Assembly: GCA_943372725.1 (NCBI GenBank)
Contig: CALRZT010000206.1
Coordinates: 1 to 8,957 of the forward strand
DNA: 8,957 bases
Direction of reading: 5' to 3'
From: CAMDHY01 sp943372725
GTDB lineage: Bacteria; Pseudomonadota; Alphaproteobacteria; Rhizobiales; Segnochrobactraceae
Shown: in pieces, positions 1 to 6,835 of the stretch
Layout: every line of letters begins with the position of its first letter
How positions within the stretch are numbered: position 1 is the first letter of the stretch
Translations under genes and position numbers: made by a program
Notes under the pieces: generated by a model
Databases searched by the model: none
What the model saw: only the letters and a program-made list of their open reading frames with translations
What the model was told of the DNA's origin: nothing

Positions 1-696
1 GACGCCGGTGACACGGCCGCCCTCGATGACCAGCCGCGTCGCACGGGCCTCGGTCTCGACCCGCAAATTCGCGCGTGAGCGGACGGGATGCAGATAGGCG
101 GTCGCCGCCGATTCACGGCGGCCATTGCGGGTGGTGATCTGGTAGAGGCCGGCGCATTCGGCCTTGTCGCCGTTGACATCGCGCACGATCGGGATGCCAG
201 CCTGCGCGCAGGCGGCGAGATAGACGGCGCAGAGCGGATGGCTGTCGCGCTGGATATGGACGACATTGAGCGGTCCCTCGGTGCCGTGCAGGTCGCTGGC
301 GCCAAGGTCGTTGGTTTCCATCTTGCGGAAATAGGGCAGCAGGTCGGCCCAGCCCCAGCCCGGATTGCCGGCCGCCGCCCAGTCGTCGAAATCGCCGGGC
401 TGGCCGCGGACGTAGACCATCGCGTTGATCGACGACGATCCGCCCAGCACCTTGCCGCGCGGCCAGTAGCTCGACCGGCCGGCAATGCCGGGATCGGGCT
501 CGGTCTCATACATCCAGTTGACCGAGGGGTCGTAGAAGATGCGGCCGTAGCCGATCGGCGTGCGGATCCAGAATCGCTCGTCGCTGCCGCCGGCTTCCAG
601 CAGCAGAACGCGGTGGCGGCCGCTTTCGGTCAGCCGGTTCGCCAGCACGCAGCCGGCCGAGCCGGCGCCGACGATGATGTAGTCGAACTCCGCCAT
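1..696 (-). CDS. GMC-family FAD-dependent oxidoreductase (choline dehydrogenase-like), N-terminal part
   Basis: This is the first 232 codons of a gene that continues past the left edge, so the C-terminal catalytic part is not visible. I translated it by hand from the ATG at 696; it starts MAEFDYIIVGAGSAGCVLAN. The dinucleotide-binding GxGxxG motif is at residues 10-15, and the LLEAGG segment with ribose-binding E34 follows. GMC signature 1 is at about residues 80-98 (RGKVLGGSSSINAMVYVRG). Later segments (FDDWAAAGNPGWGW, LHGTEGPL and the RESAATAYL block) are typical of choline and alcohol dehydrogenases of this family. Known members oxidise alcohols using FAD in the cytoplasm or at the membrane. 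It begins 61 bases after the second permease gene and is probably the last or a late gene of the Pot-type transporter operon, which suggests it oxidises the imported compound. The ribosome-binding site is weak (GGACGA-like). The family call is firm; the substrate cannot be told from this part. Confidence 0.93.
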   Translation of the reverse strand, partial: MAEFDYIIVGAGSAGCVLANRLTESGRHRVLLLEAGGSDERFWIRTPIGYGRIFYDPSVNWMYETEPDPGIAGRSSYWPRGKVLGGSSSINAMVYVRGQPGDFDDWAAAGNPGWGWADLLPYFRKMETNDLGASDLHGTEGPLNVVHIQRDSHPLCAVYLAACAQAGIPIVRDVNGDKAECAGLYQITTRNGRRESAATAYLHPVRSRANLRVETEARATRLVIEGGRVTGV

Positions 697-757
697 GAAT
701 CGTTCGTCCGGTTCGAATCGTCCGCGAGGGTCGGGGGATACGTTGGGGCGGCCGCGT

Positions 758-1633
758 TCAGCTCTCGACGTCGGCGCGCTTCGGTTCGCGCTGGACGAGC
801 ACGCTGATCAGGGCCAGCGCGCCGGAGCCGATGATCAAGAGCACCGAGACGGCGTTCAGCACCGGCGTCGAGCCGACCTTGGCGATGCGGTCGTACATGG
901 TGATGGTCAGCGGCGAGTCGGAGCCGACCAGCATCAGGGTGGTGTTGAAGTTCTCGAAGGAGACGAGGAAGGCGACGACGCCGGCGGCGATCATCGCCGG
1001 CCGCAGAAACGGCAGCGTCACGGTGAAGAGGACGCGCGCCCTGCTGGCGCCGAGGTTCAGCGCCGCTTCCTCGAGCGTGGTGTCGAACTTCCGGAGCCGC
1101 GCGGCGATGACGAGCGTGGTGATCGTCGCCAGGAACGAGAACTGCCCGAGGATGACGAGGAACAGCCCCGGCCGCAGGAAGTTGATCCGGATGTCCATCG
1201 TCGCGCGCGCCTCGTTGGCGATGAAGCTCGCGAAGACCAGGATGGAGATGCCGAGGATGACGCCGGGGATGACGAGCGGCACGATCATCAGGACGTAGAG
1301 CACCTGCTTGCCCGGAAACTCGTGGCGCTCGAACAGGAAGGCGTTGGTGGTGCCGACCGCGACCGACAGTGCCGAGACGATGATGCCGATGTAGAACGAG
1401 TTGCCGAGGCCCTGTAGCAGCCGGCGATCGTGGAAGAGGCCGAGCATCGGCTCGGTGTCAGAGAAGAACCAGTCGAGGGTGAAGCCGTTCCACGGCAGCG
1501 CCGGGAACATCGAGGCGTTGAAGGCGAAGACGCACGCGGCGGCGAGCGGTGCGGCGAGATAGAGGAAGAACAGCGTCACGTAGGCCCGGTAGGCGAAGCG
1601 CAGGGCCGGCGTCTGGGGGGCGGCGACGTTCAT
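758..1633 (-). CDS. ABC transporter permease, PotC/PotI-like (spermidine/putrescine family)
   Basis: This 291-residue inner-membrane permease is the second membrane subunit of the Pot-type importer. Hydrophobic segments lie at about residues 19-40, 80-101, 111-135, 156-178, 209-235 and 260-281, giving the usual six helices. The EAA loop that docks on the ATPase is at about 188-218 (LEEAALNLGASRARVLF, then the LPFLRPAM segment). A Pro/Gly-rich VPLVIPGVILGIS segment at 118-130 is typical of PotC-like proteins. Its length is somewhat above the roughly 260-280 residues usual for the family, partly because of a longer periplasmic stretch after helix 1. It starts 21 bases after the first permease gene, with only a weak GGGACC-like ribosome-binding site, which fits translational coupling. 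The family is clear; the substrate is not. Confidence 0.93.
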   Translation of the reverse strand: MNVAAPQTPALRFAYRAYVTLFFLYLAAPLAAACVFAFNASMFPALPWNGFTLDWFFSDTEPMLGLFHDRRLLQGLGNSFYIGIIVSALSVAVGTTNAFLFERHEFPGKQVLYVLMIVPLVIPGVILGISILVFASFIANEARATMDIRINFLRPGLFLVILGQFSFLATITTLVIAARLRKFDTTLEEAALNLGASRARVLFTVTLPFLRPAMIAAGVVAFLVSFENFNTTLMLVGSDSPLTITMYDRIAKVGSTPVLNAVSVLLIIGSGALALISVLVQREPKRADVES

Positions 1634-1654
1634 GCTCTCAGGTCCCGCATCGGT

Positions 1655-2524
1655 TCACCCCTTCGCCACGGTGTTGGCGAGGTTCTGGCCGGTGAGCTTC
1701 AGCCCGAGCCAGACGACGAAGGACGTGAAGGCGAGCAGCACGACGCCGAAGGTCGCCCCGGACTCCCAGTTGTAGCGGGTGATGAACTGGTCGTAGATCT
1801 GCTCGGTGAACCACATCGAGTTCTTGCCGCCGAGCAGGATCGGCGTCAGGTAACTGCCCGCCGTCAGCATGAAGACGACGATGCAGCCGGCGACGATGCC
1901 GGGCATCGCATAGGGGATGACGATGCGGCGCAGCACCGTCCAGCGGCTGCCGCCGAGATTGTAGCCGGCTTCGATGAGGGCATCGTCCATGCCGTCCAGC
2001 GTCGAGACGATCGGCACGATCATGAACAGCACGACGGTGTAGATCAGCCCGATGACGACGGCGGCGTCGTTGTAGAGGAACTCCACCGGTCCGGAGACGA
2101 GACCCGTCCACTGCAGGAAGCCGGAGACGACGCCGGTCTCGCGCAGGAGCACGATCCAGCCGAAGGCGCGCACGAGGTCGCTCACCCAGAGCGGGATCAG
2201 GCAGAGCAGGAACAGCCCGGCGCGGCTGCGCCGACCCGCCACCTTGGCGATGTAGTAGGCGACTGGGAAGCCGATGAAGAGGGTGAGGACCGTGACGAGC
2301 ACCGACATCGTCGCGGTGCGCAACAGCGTGTTCCAGTAGATCGGCTCGGAGATGAAGTCGATGTAGTTTCCGGGGCCGAACTCGTACTGCCGGGGGCCGA
2401 TCTTCTCGCGGATGGAGAGGTAGCCGATGCCGAGGTGCGGCAGCACGATGAGGAGCAGGATCCACAGCGCAAACGGCATCAAGAGCAGGAAGAGCGCGAG
2501 CCGCCGGGCGTCCTTCTGGACCAT
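1655..2524 (-). CDS. ABC transporter permease, PotB/PotH-like (spermidine/putrescine family)
   Basis: This 289-residue inner-membrane permease is the first membrane subunit of the Pot-type importer. Helices lie at about residues 8-30, 70-94, 102-128, 152-175, 203-228 and 256-275. The segment PLWVSDLVRAFGWIVLLRE at 111-129 is characteristic of PotB-like permeases. The EAA loop is at about 181-211 (DALIEAGYNLGGSRW, then IPYAMPGIVAG). The ATG at 2524 begins 5 bases after the ATPase stop codon. An AGAAGG ribosome-binding site lies inside the end of the ATPase gene, so translation of the two is probably coupled. A longer reading frame on this strand overlaps this gene, but it is an Arg/Pro-rich shadow with no family features. 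The family is clear; the substrate is not. Confidence 0.94.
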   Translation of the reverse strand: MVQKDARRLALFLLLMPFALWILLLIVLPHLGIGYLSIREKIGPRQYEFGPGNYIDFISEPIYWNTLLRTATMSVLVTVLTLFIGFPVAYYIAKVAGRRSRAGLFLLCLIPLWVSDLVRAFGWIVLLRETGVVSGFLQWTGLVSGPVEFLYNDAAVVIGLIYTVVLFMIVPIVSTLDGMDDALIEAGYNLGGSRWTVLRRIVIPYAMPGIVAGCIVVFMLTAGSYLTPILLGGKNSMWFTEQIYDQFITRYNWESGATFGVVLLAFTSFVVWLGLKLTGQNLANTVAKG

Positions 2525-2529
2525 GGCAG

Positions 2530-3627
2530 TCAGGCCTTCTTCGCAAAACAGAGCGTGTCGGCGGGCGTGAAGGTCAGCGCCACCGCCTCGCCGGGGGCGA
2601 GGTTCTCGCTCGAGCCTGGGCGGGGATAGCCGACCTCAATCATGCGGCCGTCGCCGGTGCGCACCAGGGCGCGGCTCTGGGCGCCGTTGAAGAGGTGGCT
2701 GTCGAGAACGCCGTCGATGCGGTTGCCAGCCGCGCCGGAGAGCTCGGCCGGGCGGCGGGCGGCGATGGCGTCGGGGCGGACGAAGACGTCGACGGCAGTC
2801 CCTGCGGGCAGCGCGGCGCCGGTGCGGGGCGCAGCCGTGATGCGCTCGCCGGTCTCGAGCACGATCGCGCCGCCCGCCTCCAGGCGGCCGGCGAAGCGGC
2901 TGCTGTCGCCGACGAAGCCGGCGACGAAGGCGGTCGCCGGGGCGTGGTAGAGCTCCTGCGGCGTGCCGATCTGCTCGAAGCGGCCGGCGTTCATCACCGC
3001 CACCCGGTCGGACATGACGAGCGCCTCGGACTGGTCGTGGGTGATGTAGACGAAGGTGGTGTCGAACTGGTGCTGCAGCAGCTTCAGTTCGATCTTCATG
3101 CGCTCGCGGAGCTTGAGATCCAGCGCGCCGAGCGGCTCGTCGAGGAGCAGCACGTCGGGCTCCAGCACCATGCAGCGGGCAATCGCGATGCGCTGCTTCT
3201 GGCCGCCGGAGAGCTGGTGGATCTGTTTCGTCTCGACGCCCGGCAGGCCGATGCGCTCGAGCACGTCGCCGACGCGGCGGGTGATCTCGGCCTTGTCGGC
3301 GCCGCGGCAGCGCAGGCCGTAGGCGATGTTCTCGGCGACGTTCATCATCGGGAACAGCGCGAGGTGCTGGAACACCATCTTGACGTTGCGCCGGTTCGGC
3401 GGCGTGCCGACCACCGACTTGCCCTTGATGCGGATGTCGCCCGAGGCCGGCTCCTCGAAGCCGGCGATCATCCGCATGAGCGTGGTCTTGCCGCAGCCCG
3501 ACGGCCCGAGGATCGAGAAGAACGAGCCGCTCGGGATCTCGAAGGAGACGTCGTCGACGGCGGTGAAGGCCCCGAAGCGCTTGGAGAGCTGCACGCACTC
3601 GAGGTCGAAGGTCCGGCTGTCGGTCAT
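2530..3627 (-). CDS. ABC transporter ATP-binding protein, PotA-like, with C-terminal TOBE-type domain
   Basis: This 365-residue cytoplasmic ATPase powers the Pot-type importer. The nucleotide-binding domain spans about residues 8-240: Walker A GPSGCGKTT at 41-49, Q-loop Q87, signature LSGGQKQR at 139-146, Walker B VLLLDE at 159-164, D-loop ALD at 168-170 and switch His H197 (ITHDQSEAL). All catalytic motifs are intact. The region after about 245 is the TOBE-like regulatory domain found in PotA, MalK and UgpC, which is the usual length and layout for PotA. The start follows a poor ribosome-binding site and sits 90 bases after the binding-protein stop. A strong stem-loop lies in that gap, so lower translation than the binding protein is expected. 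The two permease genes follow at once. The ATPase call is firm; the transported compound is unknown. Confidence 0.95.
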   Translation of the reverse strand: MTDSRTFDLECVQLSKRFGAFTAVDDVSFEIPSGSFFSILGPSGCGKTTLMRMIAGFEEPASGDIRIKGKSVVGTPPNRRNVKMVFQHLALFPMMNVAENIAYGLRCRGADKAEITRRVGDVLERIGLPGVETKQIHQLSGGQKQRIAIARCMVLEPDVLLLDEPLGALDLKLRERMKIELKLLQHQFDTTFVYITHDQSEALVMSDRVAVMNAGRFEQIGTPQELYHAPATAFVAGFVGDSSRFAGRLEAGGAIVLETGERITAAPRTGAALPAGTAVDVFVRPDAIAARRPAELSGAAGNRIDGVLDSHLFNGAQSRALVRTGDGRMIEVGYPRPGSSENLAPGEAVALTFTPADTLCFAKKA

Positions 3628-3643
3628 GGGCTGCCATGCGAGG

Positions 3644-3669
3644 GGGAGGGAGCCCGGAGGCTCCCTCCC
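3644..3669 (-). repeat. Intercistronic stem-loop with UNCG-type tetraloop
   Basis: A perfect 11-bp inverted repeat (3644-3654 with 3659-3669) encloses a 4-base loop. Read on the minus strand the loop is TCCG closed by a C-G pair, matching the very stable cUNCGg tetraloop class. It lies between the binding-protein stop and the ATPase start. No T-run follows, so it looks less like a full intrinsic terminator than an RNA-stabilising or partially terminating hairpin. Such hairpins commonly keep binding-protein mRNA in excess over the membrane components; that role is inferred here. Confidence 0.8.
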
Positions 3670-3717
3670 GGTCGACGATACCAGCGCAGGGGGCTGCGCC
3701 GCGAAGAAAAGGTGCGT

Positions 3718-4803
3718 TCAGCCGCCCGTCGCCGCCTTGATCTTCTCGAGCGTCTTGCCCTCCATGTCCTCCACCCCCGGCGGGATGTTGGCGAAGAACT
3801 TGAGGTTGTCGATGTCGGCCGGCGTGAAGGCGGCGGCCACCGCGGCCTTCGCCTCTTCCGGCAGCAGGTCGCCGCCGTTCTTCACCGCCGCAATCGCCCC
3901 GGTGCTCGCCGACATCATCGTGACGATCTCGGGCTGCATGACGAAGTTGATCCACTTGTAGGCGGCATCGTCGGCCTCGCCGCCGGACGGGATCGCGAAG
4001 GTGTCGATCCAGGCGAGAGCGCCGGTCTCCGGCGGCACGAAGACGATGTTGTTGTTCTGGTTGTAGAGCTTGAAGGCGGTCGAATCCCAGGTCTCGGAGG
4101 CGACGATCTCGCCCGAGAGCATCAGGTTCGCGAGGTCGTCGCCGCCCTGCCAGTAGACCTTGATGTTGTCCTTGCAGGCGATCAGCTTGTCGGCGACCTT
4201 GTCGAGCAGCGCCTGGTACTTGGCGAGGTCGGAATAGGCCTCGAAGGGGTTCTCGCCCATGGCGAAGGCGGTGCCGAGCAGGATCGTGCGGCGGAGCCGC
4301 ATCGAGGTCTTGCCCTTGTACTTGGGATCGCAGAGGTCGGCCCAGCTCTTGATGTCCGGCGCCTTCGACTTGTCGGCCATCAGGCCCGACGTGCCCCACT
4401 GGTGCGGCACGGCATAGACGGCGCCGTCGATGGTGGTGTTCGCCTTGACGCCGTCGAGCAGCTTCTCGCTCATCACCGACGTGTCGATCTTCGACAGGTC
4501 GAGCGGCTTGTAGATGCCGTATTCCTTCTGCACCGCATAGATGCGGTCGTGGCTCGGCTGGGCGAGATCGTAGCCGGCGCCGCCGGTGGCGCGCAGCTTG
4601 GAGATCATCTCCTCGTTGTTCGACAGCGTCACCTCGACGTCGATGTCGGGATACTTCTGCTCGAAGAGCTCGATCACCTTGTCGGGCGCGTAGCCGCCCC
4701 AGGTGAGCAGGCGCAGCGTCTCGGCCTGAGCGGCCGTGAAGCCGCCTGACAGCACGAGGCCGAGGGCGGTGGTGGCGATCAGCGTGGCGCGAACGGTCGT
4801 CAT
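3718..4803 (-). CDS. Periplasmic substrate-binding protein, PotD/PotF-like (spermidine/putrescine family)
   Basis: This 361-residue protein is the extracytoplasmic receptor of the Pot-type importer. A signal peptide covers residues 1-27 (TTVR, then a hydrophobic core, cleavage at AQA|ET). The mature protein begins with the family opening TLRLLTWGGYAPDKVIELFE. Other family marks are the GGAGYDLAQPSHDRIY block at 74-89, the SETWDS segment at 237-241 and GALAWIDTFAIPSGG at 261-275, where W265 and D267 match the usual ligand-contact positions. The start at 4803 is preferred over an in-frame ATG at 4956: it places the signal peptide at the N terminus and has a strong GGGGAGG site 10 bases upstream. 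By hand alignment, the acidic residue after helix-start DDAR in PotD falls on Arg/Thr here (R171-R172-T173), so the ligand may not be a polyamine. Known rhizobial relatives bind other compounds, for example GABA. Confidence 0.93.
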   Translation of the reverse strand: MTTVRATLIATTALGLVLSGGFTAAQAETLRLLTWGGYAPDKVIELFEQKYPDIDVEVTLSNNEEMISKLRATGGAGYDLAQPSHDRIYAVQKEYGIYKPLDLSKIDTSVMSEKLLDGVKANTTIDGAVYAVPHQWGTSGLMADKSKAPDIKSWADLCDPKYKGKTSMRLRRTILLGTAFAMGENPFEAYSDLAKYQALLDKVADKLIACKDNIKVYWQGGDDLANLMLSGEIVASETWDSTAFKLYNQNNNIVFVPPETGALAWIDTFAIPSGGEADDAAYKWINFVMQPEIVTMMSASTGAIAAVKNGGDLLPEEAKAAVAAAFTPADIDNLKFFANIPPGVEDMEGKTLEKIKAATGG

Positions 4804-5013
4804 GGTGTCGGAACCTCCCCTGCGAAAGGCGCGACGGGCGCGCCGGGAACCCAGGCCGCGGGCGGCCACGGGCACACGCGCCCGCTCCCCCGTCCCCTGG
4901 GAAACGCGCGCCATTTCGCCATCAGAGAGGGCAAGTGGTCGGCGCGGTAGGTCCATTCTAGAGAATGTCGGATACCAATTCGGTGACGGTCCGGTAACGG
5001 CGACCGGGCCTCG
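4804..5013 (-). promoter_or_regulatory. Intergenic leader upstream of the Pot-type operon
   Basis: This 210-base gap is the largest in the window and probably holds the operon promoter, though I find no convincing -35/-10 pair. A strong ribosome-binding site, GGGGAGG on the minus strand, is at 4814-4820. A 14-base interrupted palindrome at 4954-4967 (CATTCT-AG-AGAATG on the plus strand) could be an operator. The stretch 4850-4901 has several short GC-rich inverted repeats (4854-4859 with 4862-4867, and 4869-4873 with 4880-4884) that could fold the leader RNA. The part near 4950-4985 is noticeably more AT-rich than its surroundings, as a promoter would be. Function is inferred from position. 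Confidence 0.4.
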
Positions 5014-5964
5014 TCAGCCCTGCAGCGCCGCCCACATCGCCCGGTCGCGCTCGGCGGTCCAGATGCGCGGGGTGTCGATGCCGAGCGCCTCGTCATAGGC
5101 GCGGGCGACGTTGAAGGGCAGGCAGTGCTCGTAGATGGCGTAGTCGGAAAATTTCGGGTCGCAGGCGGCGCGGCAGGCGTCCCACGCCTCCTTCAGCGAG
5201 CCGCCGCGGGCGGCGACCTTGGCCACGGGCTCGTAAGTGGAGGCGAGGAAGTCGCGGGTCAGCGCGATCGCTTCGGCCACCTTCGCCTCGCCCACCAGCG
5301 CGTCGCCGCGGCCAGGCGAGAGGGCTGTCGGGCGCATCGCGGCGATGGCGTCGAGCGTGCCCGGCCAGTCGCCGAAGTGGCCGTCGCCGCAATAGCAGGC
5401 GGAGCGGTACTCGACGATGTCGCCGGAGAACATCACGGCGGCATCAGGCACCCAGGCGACGATGTCGCCGGCGGTGTGGGCACGGCCCAAGTGGAGGAGG
5501 TCGACGCGGCGCTTGCCGAGATAGAGCGTCATGCGGCCGGAGAAGGTCAGCGTCGGCCAGGTGAGGCCCGGGATCGTCTCGGCCGCCTGGAACAGCCGCG
5601 GAAAGCGGCCGAACTCGGAATCCCAGTCCTCCTGGCCGCGCTCGTGGATCATCGCCCGACAGGTGTCGGAGGCGACGATCTCGCTCGCGCCATAGGCCGA
5701 GGCGCCGAGCACGCGCACCGCGTGGTAGTGCGACAGCACCACGTACTTCACCGGCTTGTCGGTGATTGTGCGGATCTTCTCGATGACGCGGTTGGCCATC
5801 GCCGGCGTCGCCTGGGCGTCCACCACCATGACGGCGTCGTCACCGATGATGACGCCGGTGTTGGGGTCGCCCTCCGCCGTGTAGGCGTAGAGGCCGGGGC
5901 CCACCTCGGTGAAGGAGACGGTCTTCTCCGCCATGTCGCCGGTCGACGCGAACGCCTTGGCCAT
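5014..5964 (-). CDS. Metallo-beta-lactamase-fold hydrolase with altered metal site
   Basis: This 316-residue protein has the metallo-beta-lactamase fold but an unusual active site. Fold marks are the early strand GLYAYTAEGDPNTGVIIGDDAVMVVDA (residues 25-50 region), the VKYVVLSHYHAVR strand-loop at 72-84, LGRAHTAGDIVAWVPD at 159-174 and MFSGDIV at 178-184. The HxHxDH motif is H79-Y-H81-A-V83-R84, so the Asp and last His are missing. H163 and D182 are present, but the usual later GHG is G218-R219-G220. The Zn1-type ligands are thus kept and the Zn2-type ligands lost, which suggests one metal ion or a non-hydrolytic role. There is no signal peptide, so it is probably cytoplasmic. The start at 5964 has TAGGAG 9 bases upstream; M11 is a weaker alternative. 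It sits alone between two transporter modules. Substrate unknown. I recall similar altered motifs in other alphaproteobacterial relatives, but cannot check that here. Confidence 0.88.
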   Translation of the reverse strand: MAKAFASTGDMAEKTVSFTEVGPGLYAYTAEGDPNTGVIIGDDAVMVVDAQATPAMANRVIEKIRTITDKPVKYVVLSHYHAVRVLGASAYGASEIVASDTCRAMIHERGQEDWDSEFGRFPRLFQAAETIPGLTWPTLTFSGRMTLYLGKRRVDLLHLGRAHTAGDIVAWVPDAAVMFSGDIVEYRSACYCGDGHFGDWPGTLDAIAAMRPTALSPGRGDALVGEAKVAEAIALTRDFLASTYEPVAKVAARGGSLKEAWDACRAACDPKFSDYAIYEHCLPFNVARAYDEALGIDTPRIWTAERDRAMWAALQG

Positions 5965-6002
5965 CGGTGTGTGCTCCTATCGGGCGGGCGCGCGAGGAAC
6001 TT

Positions 6003-6070
6003 CGCACCGCTTGCGCGGTGCGCCTCATCCGGCCCTTCGGGCCACCTTCTCCCGCCTCGGCGGGAGAAGG
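6003..6070. repeat. RIME-like palindromic intergenic repeat (three consecutive hairpins)
   Basis: Three inverted repeats follow one another: 8-bp arms 6003-6010 with 6015-6022 (loop TTGC), 5-bp arms 6031-6035 with 6039-6043 (loop TTC), and perfect 12-bp arms 6045-6056 with 6059-6070. The core CTCATCCGGCCCTTCGGGCC followed by CACCTTCTCCCGCC matches, from memory, the rhizobial intergenic mosaic element family (RIME) that is scattered in many copies through Rhizobiales genomes. It lies between the ABC ATPase stop and the metallo-beta-lactamase-fold gene. It may act as an RNA 3' end stabiliser or terminator and marks a likely boundary between transcription units. The match is recalled, not computed. 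Confidence 0.8.
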
Positions 6071-6076
6071 AAGGGC

Positions 6077-6835
6077 TTAAACCGCCGCGCCGAGATAGGC
6101 ATCGCGGACGAGGGGGGTGGCGCGGACCTCGTCGAACGACCCCTCGATCGCGATGCGGCCGCGCAGCATGAAGGCGCAGGGGGCGGCGAGTTCGGCGACG
6201 AAGGCCATGTCGTGCTCGATGACGATCGCCGCGACGCCGGTCTCGGCGTGCAGGTCGCGGATCAGCGCCACCGTGGCGCGCGTTTCCGCCGCGGTCATGC
6301 CGGTGGTCGGCTCGTCGAGCAGCATCAGCCGCGGGCCGGCGGCGGCGACCATGGCGATCTCCAGCCACTGCCGCTCGCCGTGGGGTAGGTCGGAGGCGAG
6401 GACGGCGCGGCGGTGGGAGAGGCGGACGAGGTCGAGGAGGGCGGCGGGGGCCATGCGTGCATCCGCTTCGCCGACGCCGCGCAGCCTCCTCGAGTGCGCG
6501 GCGATGCGCAGGTTCTCGGCGACGGAGAGGTCGGCGTAGACGCCGGGGATCTGGAACTTGCGGAGGATGCCGCGGCGGGCGACCTCAAACGGCTTCAGCC
6601 CGTCGATGCGGTCGCCGGCGAAGCGGATCGCGCCGGAGGTCGGCGCCAGTTCGCCGGTGATCAGGTTGAACAGCGTGGTCTTGCCGCAGCCGTTCGGCCC
6701 GATCAGGCAGAGCAGCGCCCCCTCTTCGAGCGCGAGGTCGACGCCGTCGACGGCCGCGAGCCCGCCGAAGCGGCGGGTGACGGCGGAGAGCTGCAGCAGC
6801 GGCGGTCGCCCGTCGGCGGGCACGGTGGCCTTCAC
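6077..6835 (-). CDS. ABC transporter ATP-binding protein, UrtD/LivG-like (urea/amide/branched-chain amino acid family)
   Basis: This 252-residue cytoplasmic ATPase belongs to the family serving urea, amide and branched-chain amino acid importers. Walker A GPNGCGKT is at 46-53 and the Q-loop at 92-100 (RKFQIPGVY, the UrtD pattern). The signature region LPHGERQWLEIAM at 150-162 stands in for the UrtD-type LSHGxxQWLEI. Walker B LMLLDEPTTGM is at 170-180, and the switch His is H208 (VIEHDMAFV). The GTG at 6835 overlaps the hydrolase stop as GTGA, which supports translational coupling. A second in-frame GTG at 6823 with AAGG upstream is an alternative start. The reading frame stays open upstream to 7621, but that extension is an Arg/Pro-rich shadow of the hydrolase gene. 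The partner ATPase and both permeases of such a system are absent from the window. Substrate inferred only from neighbours. Confidence 0.92.
   Translation of the reverse strand: MKATVPADGRPPLLQLSAVTRRFGGLAAVDGVDLALEEGALLCLIGPNGCGKTTLFNLITGELAPTSGAIRFAGDRIDGLKPFEVARRGILRKFQIPGVYADLSVAENLRIAAHSRRLRGVGEADARMAPAALLDLVRLSHRRAVLASDLPHGERQWLEIAMVAAAGPRLMLLDEPTTGMTAAETRATVALIRDLHAETGVAAIVIEHDMAFVAELAAPCAFMLRGRIAIEGSFDEVRATPLVRDAYLGAAV

Noticed and set aside
3644..3669. Intrinsic transcription terminator
   Set aside because: The stem is strong, but no T-run follows on the minus strand, and the ATPase and permease genes of the same transporter lie downstream, so full termination is unlikely.
2636..4399. 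A 587-codon minus-strand frame across the ATPase and binding-protein genes
   Set aside because: It is an out-of-frame shadow with Arg/Pro/His-rich sequence; the true frames carry complete family motifs.
2695..4749. A 684-codon open frame on the plus strand
   Set aside because: It is antisense to the ATPase and binding-protein genes, is rich in Arg, Glu, Asp, Val, Leu and His in a low-complexity way, and has no recognisable domain. Long antisense frames are expected in such GC-rich DNA.
4850..4901. Riboswitch in the Pot-type operon leader
   Set aside because: The short GC stems overlap and match no riboswitch class I know; similar stems arise by chance in GC-rich leaders.
4804..4956. N-terminal extension of the Pot-type binding protein to an ATG at 4956
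   Set aside because: It would bury the signal peptide behind about 51 Arg-rich residues, and the ATG at 4803 has a strong ribosome-binding site.
6003..6070. CRISPR-like repeat array
   Set aside because: The inverted repeats differ from one another in sequence and size, and there are no regularly spaced direct repeats or spacers.
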